Assembly: GCA_016710625.1 (NCBI GenBank)
Contig: JADJVK010000017.1
Location: 1-64,000, forward strand
Reading direction: 5' to 3'
DNA from: Saprospiraceae bacterium
GTDB taxonomy: Bacteria; Bacteroidota; Bacteroidia; Chitinophagales; Saprospiraceae
Length of the DNA: 64,000 nucleotides
The notes under the pieces were generated by a model. The model was not told where the DNA came from, made no database searches, and saw nothing but the letters and a program-made list of their open reading frames with translations. The position numbers and the translations under genes were made by a program. This document shows, in pieces, positions 15,691 through 23,721 of this stretch (positions are counted from its first letter, which is position 1; each line of letters opens with the position of its first letter).

Positions 15691-17286
15691 ACAATCTTTT
15701 GCAACTGTAATAGTTAATTTATCTAATATTTTTTGGCTGCTGCCTAAATATGCCCAATAATCCAACATTTTATCGTTACCGAAGTTACCCATGTAAGTAT
15801 AAGGCATATTGGTAGATTGTGGATTTCCAGCTGTTCCACCGCCACTTACGCCTCCACCGATGGAAGAATGGTCATAATAAATGATACTCTCTGGAGCCTC
15901 TGGTCCATTTAGTCTAGTAATCAAAGTACCACCAGGGTTGTTTTCGATGTCATTCATCATCACATGAATTTCCCCACTTCTCAATGAAAACTTATAATTG
16001 AAATCGAATTTTGAGCTCAAATTAACATAATTGCCATTGCCCAATTTTCCGTCCCAAAATATTTTATTATCGCCTTTATTGATAAGAACCACTAAGTTTA
16101 CGTCCTCAGGATCTGTAAAATCTCCATCGTTATTCAAATCCAAGGATAGTAACCCTGTTCCAGACATATTTGAAGTGAAAACGAAATTTCCACCTTTTTC
16201 TATTTCAATTGTATTTATATCACAATTAGAATTCAAAGAATGTAATTCCAATTTTGAGAAATTTGCAATACCTTCTGGCTCAGCATTTTTCAACCAAGTG
16301 GAATAAGTGTCATTTCTGAAAATATCAGTAACCAAAGCTGTAGTCGGTAGATCGTCACTCGGTGGGTTGATGAAAATTTTATTATTTATAAATTCCATCG
16401 TATCCCTTGCCTGTGGCTCATAAAGATAATTGCCACCAGCCACCATTTCAGATAGATTTGCCGTTCTTTTGTAATTTGCATTTGCCAAAGACTTATATAA
16501 TGGTTGTCTTTTATCATTCGTCAAACCTACATTATTCGAAACCAAAGGGAATCCCCAAGGATCTACATTGGTGAAGTCGATTTGATACAAAACCCCATCC
16601 TTGGTTTGGATATAAAACGAAGGGGATGCATTATTTCCATTATTATTGATAATACAATTCAAATCTTGAGAAAAAACTCTACCTTTTAGCAAAGTTGAGC
16701 CAGTTTCATTTCCAGCCGCATTTTGAGAAATGGTAATATCCCATGCTAAGACAACTCTTCGGATGGTTGCAGGCTGATCTGCTGCTCTTGTCCAAGGTTG
16801 ACCAACATCCAAATTATTGAAAGCTTTAAAATCAAGACTATATACAAAATCCGGATATGAAATGTGTACAGAATAAACACCTTCTTCAGTAGCCGGCACC
16901 ACACCCGGTTTGTAACCAGTTCCCATAAGGGTTCCGCCACCTGTAGGACCTCCATCTTCTTCTACGTTATTATTGATAATTCCGGGTCCATTTGCATCGT
17001 CGAATGTTGCCACTAAGGCTCCTGATGGTGCATACACTTTAATGAATCCACCTTTCAAGCCCACATGACTTGCTCCTACATTGATGAACTCGCCTTGTTT
17101 TGCATATACTTTTAATTGTTGAGCAAACAATGGGTCATAGGCATATAAGAATAATCGCTTACCAGGTTTTTTATTAATATCTTTTGACCCTTCAGCAAAA
17201 ACTTGAAGGGAAGAAATCAATAAAATGAAGGTAAGTAATTGACTTAGTAACCTGAACTTTCTTGTAAAATTTACTAATAATGTCAT
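13978..17286 (-). CDS. Giant TSP3-repeat type B T9SS cargo, N-terminal part
   Basis: 1,102 readable residues; the frame slips near 14040 into the piece at 12083-14074. A signal peptide (residues 1-31, ending QVFA) precedes about 500 residues of unassigned beta-rich sequence (with YAKQGEFINVGASHVGLKGG, a GGG-rich linker and PYTYMGNFGNDKMLDYWAYLG). From about residue 535 the first TSP3 block starts (DTDKDGIPDVVDLDDDNDG), followed by PKD-like and cadherin-like Ig domains up to the slip. The downstream piece repeats this whole module. Calcium binding by the Asp-rich loops is expected from the family. No promoter match was found in the 530 bases upstream. Confidence 0.85.
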   Translation of the reverse strand: MTLLVNFTRKFRLLSQLLTFILLISSLQVFAEGSKDINKKPGKRLFLYAYDPLFAQQLKVYAKQGEFINVGASHVGLKGGFIKVYAPSGALVATFDDANGPGIINNNVEEDGGPTGGGTLMGTGYKPGVVPATEEGVYSVHISYPDFVYSLDFKAFNNLDVGQPWTRAADQPATIRRVVLAWDITISQNAAGNETGSTLLKGRVFSQDLNCIINNNGNNASPSFYIQTKDGVLYQIDFTNVDPWGFPLVSNNVGLTNDKRQPLYKSLANANYKRTANLSEMVAGGNYLYEPQARDTMEFINNKIFINPPSDDLPTTALVTDIFRNDTYSTWLKNAEPEGIANFSKLELHSLNSNCDINTIEIEKGGNFVFTSNMSGTGLLSLDLNNDGDFTDPEDVNLVVLINKGDNKIFWDGKLGNGNYVNLSSKFDFNYKFSLRSGEIHVMMNDIENNPGGTLITRLNGPEAPESIIYYDHSSIGGGVSGGGTAGNPQSTNMPYTYMGNFGNDKMLDYWAYLGSSQKILDKLTITVAKDCSAAPIDTDKDGIPDVVDLDDDNDGVSDVQEFCNLGKKFTCLPNSSDPSADDDLDRIPNYKDAFNGTTNVGSGCIDANNDGICDVILAIYDTDGDNIPDHLDLDSDNDGITDLDEAGHNQPDVDRNGVIDGLPIVFGKNGLYDPIDIDTSSLTAGSKIIPWDTDGDGIPDHDDLDSDNDGIFDLREADYGYEIVDKNNDGRIDISTSLPVDANGLAIIISPTNTNQPIGYPKDFDNDGIPDWHDLDSDNDGINDVAEASLPDDDNDGIIGTGKPKVNGDGVATADAKGNPLGSTNNPTDTDNDGIPDWHDADSDNDGIPDVIEAGFADPDKDGQVGTGKPVVNPFGQPKDNFKSITPDYDKDGIPDFRDIQCNLTLDKPALNNIDAVCPNANIELIAQSNYLGAQFIWLNKNSDTLSKTAINKLVINAKDVKAISPFSVYITYNGCKSNVSDPLEVKIKSLPAGAQMTAVNDTFRVATNRILSNSVVPNDLISNVKWKAALVTAPTKGNLTLNPNGTFSYVPNANYNGNDQFTYKLEFEECPEINSVAVAKLVLSNIALTLIKMALRTMWI

Positions 17287-17818
17287 ATAAAATTTTGTTT
17301 GATAATTTGAATAGCCTTTGGTTTTATAGTTAATATTAAGATTTGCAGTTATTTATTTACTTAGTTGTAAGCAATAATATTACCAGTTTTTCCAATTTGT
17401 AACATGTAATTTTTTAATGGTTTAAATATGTTATAATAAAAAATATAAGGATAAATTTTATTGTAATATATTCTGATATGATTATCAGATGGGTATGAAT
17501 ATAATAAAGAAAGTAGATGTAAATTTTGTGTGATGATTATTTTATTGAATTATTTCATTTATTTTATCGAATAAGATATAACATAATGTACACAATTTGA
17601 GTGAATTATGATTGATTAAAATAGCAATTCGTTAAAAGGATAGCTTTAAAATTGATTTTTAAAATACAATATTTTTAATATTGAGATTTTAATAGATTGG
17701 TATATATGTAGAAATTAATATTGAATTTTCTTTTATTACAATGTTTAATAACATTGGTAATAAAAAAAGGCAATCTCGAATTCAATCGAAATTGCCTTTT
17801 TAAAAATTGATAAAAAAT
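17287..17818. other. Gene-free stretch between minus-strand operons
   Basis: About 530 bases of very AT-rich DNA with no open frame of note and no recognised RNA gene. It should contain the promoter of the minus-strand cargo operon, but no good CAAAnnTA (reverse -7) element was found close to the start. Its left-of-gene end holds the terminator at 17762-17801. Confidence 0.5.
17762..17801 (-). terminator. Terminator of 17819 gene
   Basis: Stem AAAAAGGCAAT (17764-17774) / ATTGCCTTTTT (17791-17801) with an inner TCGA/TCGA pairing. It lies just past the stop codon of the minus-strand gene, with A/T tracts on both sides, so it could act in both directions. Confidence 0.8.
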
Positions 17819-18631
17819 CTATTTATTGATTAATATTTTCTTGCTCAAAGTTCCTTCTTTACTATTGATCTTAACAATATAAGTTCCTCCATTATAATTA
17901 CTTATATCTATTTGATTTTTTTCTGATAAAGAATTATTGTAAATTTCTTTTCCATTTATATCAAAAATGTTGATGGAAGCATTTGTAATCGATGCATCTA
18001 CAGTTACATTTAAAATATCTTTAGCAGGAATTGGGAAAACAGATACTTTACTTTCTAAAAGTGCATCAAAAGTAGCAGTAGGTTTTGCCAAAATTACTTT
18101 TTTAGCTAATGTGATCGCATTGTCTCCAGATGTGCCACCATTGCCATTCGCTAATAAAGAACTACCATAGAATTTTATACTATCACCAGCAGCTGTTGCA
18201 GGCGATGTCCAATTAAATACCCATGTTGCTTTTCCGCCACTATAAGATTTAGCAGAAGATTGGCGAACATATTGTTTTCCACCTGATGTAGTAAGATTTG
18301 TTCCTGATCCTGCAGCTAATGTTCCACATTTCACATTTAACCCATCCAAACAAGTTAATTCATAACCTCCTCTAACTGCAGTTGTGCTATTGGATGTGAA
18401 AGTTATGGTATATAAAGTAGAAGGCAAAACAGTATCAGGTAATCCAACCAATTGGATGGTTCCTTGATAACTTCCACCAGAGTGACATCCTGAAGTAGTG
18501 CTACAAGTTTGCTCTCCAGGTCCTCCTGTTTTTGCAACCGGCGGGTTGCTGGGGTCTTTCATAGAAAGATTTGATATGGCTAAACCGATTGTCAGTAAAA
18601 ACAAGGCATAGATAAGTTTAGTCTTTTTCAT
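17819..18631 (-). CDS. Choice-of-anchor V-type secreted protein with T9SS sorting domain
   Basis: 270 residues, intact. A signal peptide (about 1-21) is followed by the motif TGGPGEQTCSTTSGCHSGG, in which Cys43 and Cys49-His50 resemble the C-x-x-C-H-like signature of reelin-like or choice-of-anchor V domains in Bacteroidota. A beta-sandwich runs to about residue 170 (YTITFTSNSTTAVRGGYELTCLDG, ATWVFNWTSPATAAGDSIKFY). The last 75 residues are a type A T9SS sorting domain (VFPIPAKDILNV, INIFDINGKEIYNN, GGTYIVKI). It is probably exported and surface-linked. Function unknown; the Cys pattern could bind haem or form a disulfide. It is transcribed away from ffh and has its own terminator. Confidence 0.75.
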   Translation of the reverse strand: MKKTKLIYALFLLTIGLAISNLSMKDPSNPPVAKTGGPGEQTCSTTSGCHSGGSYQGTIQLVGLPDTVLPSTLYTITFTSNSTTAVRGGYELTCLDGLNVKCGTLAAGSGTNLTTSGGKQYVRQSSAKSYSGGKATWVFNWTSPATAAGDSIKFYGSSLLANGNGGTSGDNAITLAKKVILAKPTATFDALLESKVSVFPIPAKDILNVTVDASITNASINIFDINGKEIYNNSLSEKNQIDISNYNGGTYIVKINSKEGTLSKKILINK

Positions 18632-18751
18632 TTCAATAAGAGAATTTGATTTAATAAAATTAATAATTGTATGACAAACATACGTTATTAAAGAAAAATT
18701 GGTGGGGAAATTACAGATTAAATTATATTTGCATCAAATTAATTTTTGACT

Positions 18752-20095
18752 ATGTTTGAAAGTTTAAATGAGCGGCTTGATTCCGCCTTCAAAGTTCTGA
18801 AAGGAGAAAATGTTTTGACGGAACTTAACATTGCGGAATCAATAAAAGAAGTTAGGAGAGCATTAGTTGCTGCCGATGTAAATTATAAGATTGCAAAGGA
18901 ATTCACTGATAAGATAAAAGAAAAGGCACTTGGTACTGAAAATGTATTAAAAGCAGTGAAACCAGGGGAGTTGATGGTCAAAATTGTGCATGACCAATTG
19001 GTGGATTTGATGGGAGGACAAACGGTTGGCATAAACATTAAAGGGAATCCAGCTGTTGTGTTGATATCTGGTTTGCAAGGTAGTGGAAAGACAACTTTTA
19101 CAGGAAAACTTGCCCTTTACCTCAAAACCAAAAGAGCCAAAAAAGTCTTATTGGTAGCTTGTGACGTGTACAGACCTGCTGCAATTGACCAAATCTCTGT
19201 TTTAGCAGAGCAGACTGGAGTAGAGGTATATAAGGAGGTTTTGAATAAAAATCCAGTTGAAATATCACAGAATGCCATCAAATATGCGAAGCAAAAAGGG
19301 ATAGACGTAGTGATCGTGGATACTGCTGGACGTTTGGCAGTGGACGAAGAAATGATGGTGGAGATTCAAAACATCAAAAATGCTATCAATCCGACTGAAA
19401 CCTTGTTTGTGGTGGATTCGATGACAGGACAAGATGCGGTGAATACGGCTCAAGCATTCAACGAAAGAATCAATTTCGATGGAGTTGTTTTGACCAAATT
19501 GGATGGAGATACTAGAGGTGGAGCAGCACTTTCCATTAAATATACGGTAGGGAAGCCCATAAAATTTGTTAGTACTGGCGAAAAAATGGATGCTTTGGAT
19601 TTGTTTTATCCAGATCGTTTGGCACAGCGAATTTTAGGGATGGGGGATATCGTTTCCTTCGTAGAAAAGGCACAGGAGCAATTTGATGAGAAAGAAGCAA
19701 AAAGGATTGAGAAAAGAATTAGAAAAAATCAATTCGATTTTGAAGACTTTTTGAGCCAAATCAACCAAATTAAAAAAATGGGGGATTTGAAAAGCTTAAT
19801 CAATATGTTGCCGGGGATGAATAAAATGACTCAGAACTTGGATATTGACGAAAAAGCATTTACCAAAGTGGAGTCCATTATTTTTTCAATGACTTTGGAA
19901 GAAAGAAGAAACCCGGATATCATTACTTTGAAAAGAAAGCAAAGAATTGCAAAAGGTTGTGGCAGATCAATGGATGACATCAATGCCTTCATGAAACAAT
20001 TCGAGCAAATGAGAAAAATGATGCATTCTTTTGCAACTGGAAAAGGAATTCCGGGAATGATGCCTCCTGGAGGAATGGGTGGTTTTAGAAAATAA
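18752..20095 (+). CDS. ffh: Signal recognition particle GTPase Ffh
   Basis: About 447 residues, the normal length. The N-terminal helical bundle (1-85) carries the typical EVRRALVAADVN. The NG GTPase domain has the P-loop GLQGSGKTTF, DVYRPAAIDQ, DTAGR, and TKLDGDTRGGAALS with the TGEK motif. The C-terminal methionine-rich M domain (about 300-447) has LINMLPGM, RIAKGCGRSMDDIN and a Met/Gly-rich tail (IPGMMPPGGMGGF). It binds 4.5S RNA and targets membrane proteins co-translationally. The ATG at 18752 is preferred over an in-frame TTG six bases earlier. A -7-like TATATTTG lies at 18724-18731. purA follows 20 bases later. Confidence 0.97.
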   Translation: MFESLNERLDSAFKVLKGENVLTELNIAESIKEVRRALVAADVNYKIAKEFTDKIKEKALGTENVLKAVKPGELMVKIVHDQLVDLMGGQTVGINIKGNPAVVLISGLQGSGKTTFTGKLALYLKTKRAKKVLLVACDVYRPAAIDQISVLAEQTGVEVYKEVLNKNPVEISQNAIKYAKQKGIDVVIVDTAGRLAVDEEMMVEIQNIKNAINPTETLFVVDSMTGQDAVNTAQAFNERINFDGVVLTKLDGDTRGGAALSIKYTVGKPIKFVSTGEKMDALDLFYPDRLAQRILGMGDIVSFVEKAQEQFDEKEAKRIEKRIRKNQFDFEDFLSQINQIKKMGDLKSLINMLPGMNKMTQNLDIDEKAFTKVESIIFSMTLEERRNPDIITLKRKQRIAKGCGRSMDDINAFMKQFEQMRKMMHSFATGKGIPGMMPPGGMGGFRK

Positions 20096-20115
20096 TAGAT
20101 AAAAATAGCTGAAAA

Positions 20116-20925
20116 ATGATCGATGTAATTTTAGGTCTTCAATGGGGAGATGAAGGGAAAGGAAAAATTGTAGATTTTCTTGCGGAAAAATACGATATAA
20201 TTGCAAGATTCCAAGGGGGACCGAATGCTGGGCACACTCTAATTTTAGATGGTAAAAAGTATGTGCTTCATACGGTGCCATCTGGTATTTTTAGAGAAAA
20301 CCAATTGAATTTGATTGGTAATGGGGTGGTAATCGACCCAATTACTTTAAAAAAGGAGCTAGAAAACTTAGATCATGCAGGAGTAAGCTATCAAAAAAGA
20401 TTGTTACTTTCCAAAAAAGCACATCTTATTATCCCAACCCATCGCTATCTGGATGCAGCCTCCGAAGCATCGAAGGGCAAAGAGAAAATTGGTAGCACAT
20501 TGAAAGGAATCGGTCCTACTTATATGGATAAAACAGGCAGAAATGGTCTGAGAGTAGGTGATTTGATGTTGCCGAATTTCAAAGAAAAATATGAAAGTCT
20601 GAAGGCGAAGCATATCAAATTATTAGAGCAATTCGCTACAGTCCACTTTGATTTGGCTGGGGAAGAGCAAAAATGGATGGAGAGCATCGAGACTATCAAG
20701 CAATTGCAATTGGTGGATGGTGAGTATTTTATAAACAATGCTTTGGCTGAAGGTAAAAAAGTATTAGCAGAAGGTGCTCAAGGCTCGATGTTAGATATTG
20801 ACTTCGGCACTTATCCATTTGTTACATCTTCCAATACCATTACAGCTGGTGTTTGTAGTGGTTTAGGCGTAGCTCCCCACAAAATTGGGGGAAGTCATAG
20901 GAATCATGAAAGCTTATTGCACTAG
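20116..20925 (+). CDS. purA: Adenylosuccinate synthetase, N-terminal part
   Basis: PurA joins IMP and aspartate using GTP, the first committed step to AMP. This piece has the GTP-binding LQWGDEGKGKIVDF (residues 6-20), GPNAGHT, IGPTYMDKTGRNGLRVGDL and EGAQGSMLDIDFGTYPFVTSS. The frame is lost at a run of five G (20887-20891); four G would give the standard KIGEVIGI and fuse it to the piece at 20885-21391, for a total of about 425 residues, the normal length. The gene is essential in most bacteria, so a sequencing or assembly error is the likeliest cause. The start is 20 bases after ffh. Confidence 0.95.
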   Translation: MIDVILGLQWGDEGKGKIVDFLAEKYDIIARFQGGPNAGHTLILDGKKYVLHTVPSGIFRENQLNLIGNGVVIDPITLKKELENLDHAGVSYQKRLLLSKKAHLIIPTHRYLDAASEASKGKEKIGSTLKGIGPTYMDKTGRNGLRVGDLMLPNFKEKYESLKAKHIKLLEQFATVHFDLAGEEQKWMESIETIKQLQLVDGEYFINNALAEGKKVLAEGAQGSMLDIDFGTYPFVTSSNTITAGVCSGLGVAPHKIGGSHRNHESLLH

Positions 20926-21391
20926 AGTTGGTAGCGGTCCTTTCCCAACCGAATTGCACGATGTGGAAGGTGAATACCTTAGAAAAGTGGGTCACGAATT
21001 TGGGGCAACTACTGGAAGACCAAGAAGATGTGGATGGATTGATATTCCACAATTGAAATATACTATCATGCTCAATGGCGTTACTCAAATTGCCATCACC
21101 AAAATTGATGTATTGAACGACATGGAATTCATTTCTGCTGGAACTCATTATGAATATGATGGAAAAGAAACCGATGAGCTACCATTTGATTTAACAACTG
21201 AAAAAGTGAATCCAGTCTATCATGTGTATCAAGGTTGGAAACAAGATACAGGAGTGGAATCCGAATTTGAATGTTTGCCAGAAGCTTTGAAAGCCTACAC
21301 CATGTCTTTAGAATCTTTGCTAAAGACGCCGATAACGATGATTTCCACAGGTCCAGAAAGGGAAAGATTGGTGTTGAGAAACAAAAATTAA
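20885..21391 (+). CDS. purA: Adenylosuccinate synthetase, C-terminal part
   Basis: Continues purA from the frameshift at 20887-20891. Motifs present are GEVIGIMKAYCTRVGSGPFPTEL, TGRPRRCGWIDI (IMP/aspartate loop), ITKIDVLND (base-recognition motif) and STGPERE near the C-terminus. All catalytic blocks of a full PurA are therefore encoded once the single extra G is removed. The stop is at 21389-21391, ten bases before the convergent PAAR gene's corrected end. Confidence 0.95.
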   Translation: MGEVIGIMKAYCTRVGSGPFPTELHDVEGEYLRKVGHEFGATTGRPRRCGWIDIPQLKYTIMLNGVTQIAITKIDVLNDMEFISAGTHYEYDGKETDELPFDLTTEKVNPVYHVYQGWKQDTGVESEFECLPEALKAYTMSLESLLKTPITMISTGPERERLVLRNKN

Positions 21392-21702
21392 TGCTGATAA
21401 TTTAAGCCAAAACATTCATTGCTCCAGTAATAATTGGAGAAGAAACGGGGACTGGACCTAATAAAGTAGCCGTCAATCCAGCTACCATAGAGGTTACTCT
21501 TGCTAAGAGGTCTGCCCCCAACCAAAACGGTTAAATTTCCAGAAATGATGAAAGCTGGTCCTGAATTAAAGAATGGACCAGCCACCATATCTCCCACACA
21601 AGCTGCTGGCAGACCACCAATCAATACTTGAAAATTTCCGGGAGGAAGAACTGTGTCACCTGTTGCCGTTAGGCTTCCTACTGTTGCTGCTGGTAATGGC
21701 AT
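21388..21702 (-). CDS. PAAR-domain protein, frameshifted near C-terminus
   Basis: Starts MPLPAATVGS and continues with GDTVLPPGNFQVLIGGLPAACVGDM and FIISGNLTVLVGGRPL. This is the PAAR pattern: a small conical beta-protein that caps the spike of type VI secretion or other contractile injection systems and can carry an effector. After GGRPL the sequenced frame turns to unrelated residues. Shifting by one base restores ARVTSMVAG and a hydrophobic GPVPVSSPIITG tail ending at a stop at 21402-21404. The corrected protein is about 100 residues, a stand-alone PAAR without effector extension. No VgrG, tube, sheath or baseplate gene is in the window. Confidence 0.8.
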   Translation of the reverse strand: MPLPAATVGSLTATGDTVLPPGNFQVLIGGLPAACVGDMVAGPFFNSGPAFIISGNLTVLVGGRPLSKSNLYGSWIDGYFIRSSPRFFSNYYWSNECFGLNYQH

Positions 21703-21759
21703 TTTTTTTATGTGAAGTTAAAGGAATGCATTTAATTTTGAAAGAAATTTGTAATAAAT

Positions 21760-22944
21760 TTAAAAATTAAACACATTCGCCAAAGCACAATTTGAAAATG
21801 AATTGGCAGAAACTACTGGATTGTCGCTAGATCTGTAGGCAATTCCATAGCCGCCACTATTCGTTATCGAAAGATTTGTAAAGCTACCTTTACTCAATAT
21901 TGCAGTGCAACTCGTTCTTCTTCCAATCGTTAAGGCGGATTTGAAAGTGGCACATGATCCGGCTACAGACCCTGCTCCATCTATGTTGCAATAGTTCATA
22001 ACATGCTCTACACTAGAACTATTCACTCTAACTCCTTCCCACTGCCCTGCCACATTGGGCACAGTTCCTGAGATAGAAATAGGTTGAGTCGGCGTTCCAT
22101 TAGCTATCAAAACAGCTGCTGGAACCTCGGTGCTAGCCGTTCCGACCACCATCAAAGTACTTGGCAAAAATTCTAATTTTGTTCCAGGTCGCAACTCTAG
22201 TCTTTTTTTAATAATCAGGCCTTTTAGTCTATAAGGTACATCTTGTTTATTCCAAATTGCAGATTCATCAAGCTGGTATGATAAAGTATGCAATTCAACA
22301 AATTTATTGGTATTATTGGCTAAAATATTGTTGCTATCCAGAGACTGAATGGTATTGAGGTGTAAAAAAATCGGAGCATTAGAGTTGTCAGATATGGTGT
22401 TGTTTGAGAATTTGGTAAATAATGTGCTAGAGCTATTGCAATAAACCCCATAGCCTTTATTGTTGGTAATGAGGCAGTTAGATATGCTCGGCTTTTGATT
22501 TACAATGCTACTCATCACTATCGCACCATCCACTGTACTACCAGCATCTCTGATGGTAACATATTCCCAGATGTTTTCTGAGCTAGAGGAGTTCAGCAGC
22601 ACCCCTTTCCAAGTCCCTTTGGTGGGAGTAATTCCTTCTAAAATTATGGGTTGATCTTTGGTGCCAATCATTTTAACAGCAGCCGAACCCGTAATATTGA
22701 ATGAAGCATTTGCCCCATCGAATTGGATCGTAACATTTTTGCCGACATTCACAATGCCGCTACTAAAATTCACCTGTATTTTTACGATATAATCAACTGG
22801 TAATCCTCTATCTGGCCAGTCACCAACGGGAACATCGGAGCTAGAGGCGATGGTTAAGATAGTTTGTGGTGTCGTATCTTTAGCTGGATCACAGCTCGTC
22901 ATAAGCAATGAAGCTACGAATAATAATAGTAGTAATTGTTTCAT
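21760..22944 (-). CDS. Beta-helix lipoprotein
   Basis: 394 residues, intact. The lipoprotein signal peptide ends in LLMTSC with lipid Cys18, then DPAKD. The remainder is a right-handed parallel beta-helix (pectin-lyase fold) with two similar sectors. Each has a 'P-I-x-L-G/S-T-W-K/E-G-V' strand (PIILEGITPTKGTWKGVLLNSSSSEN at about 95-120; PISISGTVPNVAGQWEGVRVNSSSVEH at about 295-325), followed by rungs such as ISNCLITNNKGYGVYCNSSS and LSITNSGGYGIAYRSSDN. It is probably anchored in the outer membrane. It lacks a T9SS domain and catalytic residues cannot be assigned. It is convergent with nothing and divergent from the accessory island, with its start at 22944. Confidence 0.75.
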   Translation of the reverse strand: MKQLLLLLFVASLLMTSCDPAKDTTPQTILTIASSSDVPVGDWPDRGLPVDYIVKIQVNFSSGIVNVGKNVTIQFDGANASFNITGSAAVKMIGTKDQPIILEGITPTKGTWKGVLLNSSSSENIWEYVTIRDAGSTVDGAIVMSSIVNQKPSISNCLITNNKGYGVYCNSSSTLFTKFSNNTISDNSNAPIFLHLNTIQSLDSNNILANNTNKFVELHTLSYQLDESAIWNKQDVPYRLKGLIIKKRLELRPGTKLEFLPSTLMVVGTASTEVPAAVLIANGTPTQPISISGTVPNVAGQWEGVRVNSSSVEHVMNYCNIDGAGSVAGSCATFKSALTIGRRTSCTAILSKGSFTNLSITNSGGYGIAYRSSDNPVVSANSFSNCALANVFNF

Positions 22945-23311
22945 TTCAATTGATTTTGGATGTATAAAAAAGAATTGGGGTTATAAAACTTTTTCAAAAA
23001 TTATCATTTGGTTTATTGAGGCTACTTTTAGCATCAATCTATAAAAATTATTTTTTATTCGTTACAAAGATAATTTGATAATTATAGTATGTCAATTACA
23101 TGAATGTACCATATTTTAAAGCAAAAATCTAACAAATAGAAGTGTGTAGAATTGTTTAATTATTTGTGGAAAATGTGATGTGGATATTGAATGGATTTGT
23201 TATTTTTGTATGAATATTTGTAAATTTATTTATAGGCGAAATAAATGCAAGTTTATTGTTTATTGAATGGTAACTTGCGTTTATATTTTGTTATGCATAA
23301 GAAAAATAAAT
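22945..23311. other. Gene-free stretch before the accessory island
   Basis: 367 bases of AT-rich DNA with no convincing gene. A TATTTTTG -7-like box lies at 23201-23208, without a well-placed -33. Its right end contains the first cassette-site-like palindrome (23247-23296). Confidence 0.5.
23247..23296 (+). other. Cassette-site-like palindrome 0 (attC-like, tentative)
   Basis: Arms GCAAGTT (23247-23253) and AACTTGC (23272-23278) form a 7-bp stem, followed by GTTATGC at 23290-23296. GTTATGCATA (23290-23299) is the exact reverse complement of TATGCATAAC at 24162-24171, just after the RES gene. In integron cassettes the box before and the box after a gene are complementary in this way. The integron link is inference. 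Confidence 0.4.
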
Positions 23312-23677
23312 ATGACCAAAGAATTTGTTTTAAATATAATTCAACAATCCAGAGAAGATACAAGGATATTTTTGACTGAATTTGTGAAAAGACTTGATTT
23401 CAGCAAAGAAGAACATCGGTTCCTATACGACCAAACAATGATAAGAATCTTTGGAAAAAACTTGATAGGGTTTTCACACACTTTGGAAGATCAAGTTTTA
23501 GATTTTACCAGAGTTCGTAAATGTTGTTGCAAAGGCACTTTATTTAATAATATTTCTGAATTAATATATCCACCAGCAAGAAACACAAAAATTGGTCGAG
23601 CTAATCTAGACAATGAAACGGTATTTTATTGTTCAAATGATCCTGGAACTTCAATTTTGAAGTCAGACCAAAATTAG
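23312..23677 (+). CDS. RES-domain protein, N-terminal part
   Basis: The start is taken at the ATG of MTKEFVL. Residues 1-75 are a helical N-terminal region absent from the short toxin-type RES proteins. The RES fold then begins: LDFTRVRKCC (the RES Arg), LIYPPARNTKIGRANLDNETVFYCSNDPGTSIL. The next residue should be the RES Glu. One missing G near 23657 breaks the frame there, and in the next frame the protein goes on as VRPKLGDWIATTTFR into the piece at 23722-24156. Short RES proteins are NAD+-degrading toxins paired with Xre antitoxins; this one is about 280 residues and has no Xre-like gene beside it, so a toxin role is uncertain. Confidence 0.7.
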   Translation: MTKEFVLNIIQQSREDTRIFLTEFVKRLDFSKEEHRFLYDQTMIRIFGKNLIGFSHTLEDQVLDFTRVRKCCCKGTLFNNISELIYPPARNTKIGRANLDNETVFYCSNDPGTSILKSDQN

Positions 23678-23721
23678 GCGATTGGATTGCGACAACAACT
23701 TTTAGAAATGAAAAGAAATCT

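Noticed and set aside
20887..20891. Programmed frameshift in purA
   Set aside because: No slippery heptamer with a downstream structure was evident. PurA is not known to use frameshifting, and many neighbours show the same type of homopolymer break.
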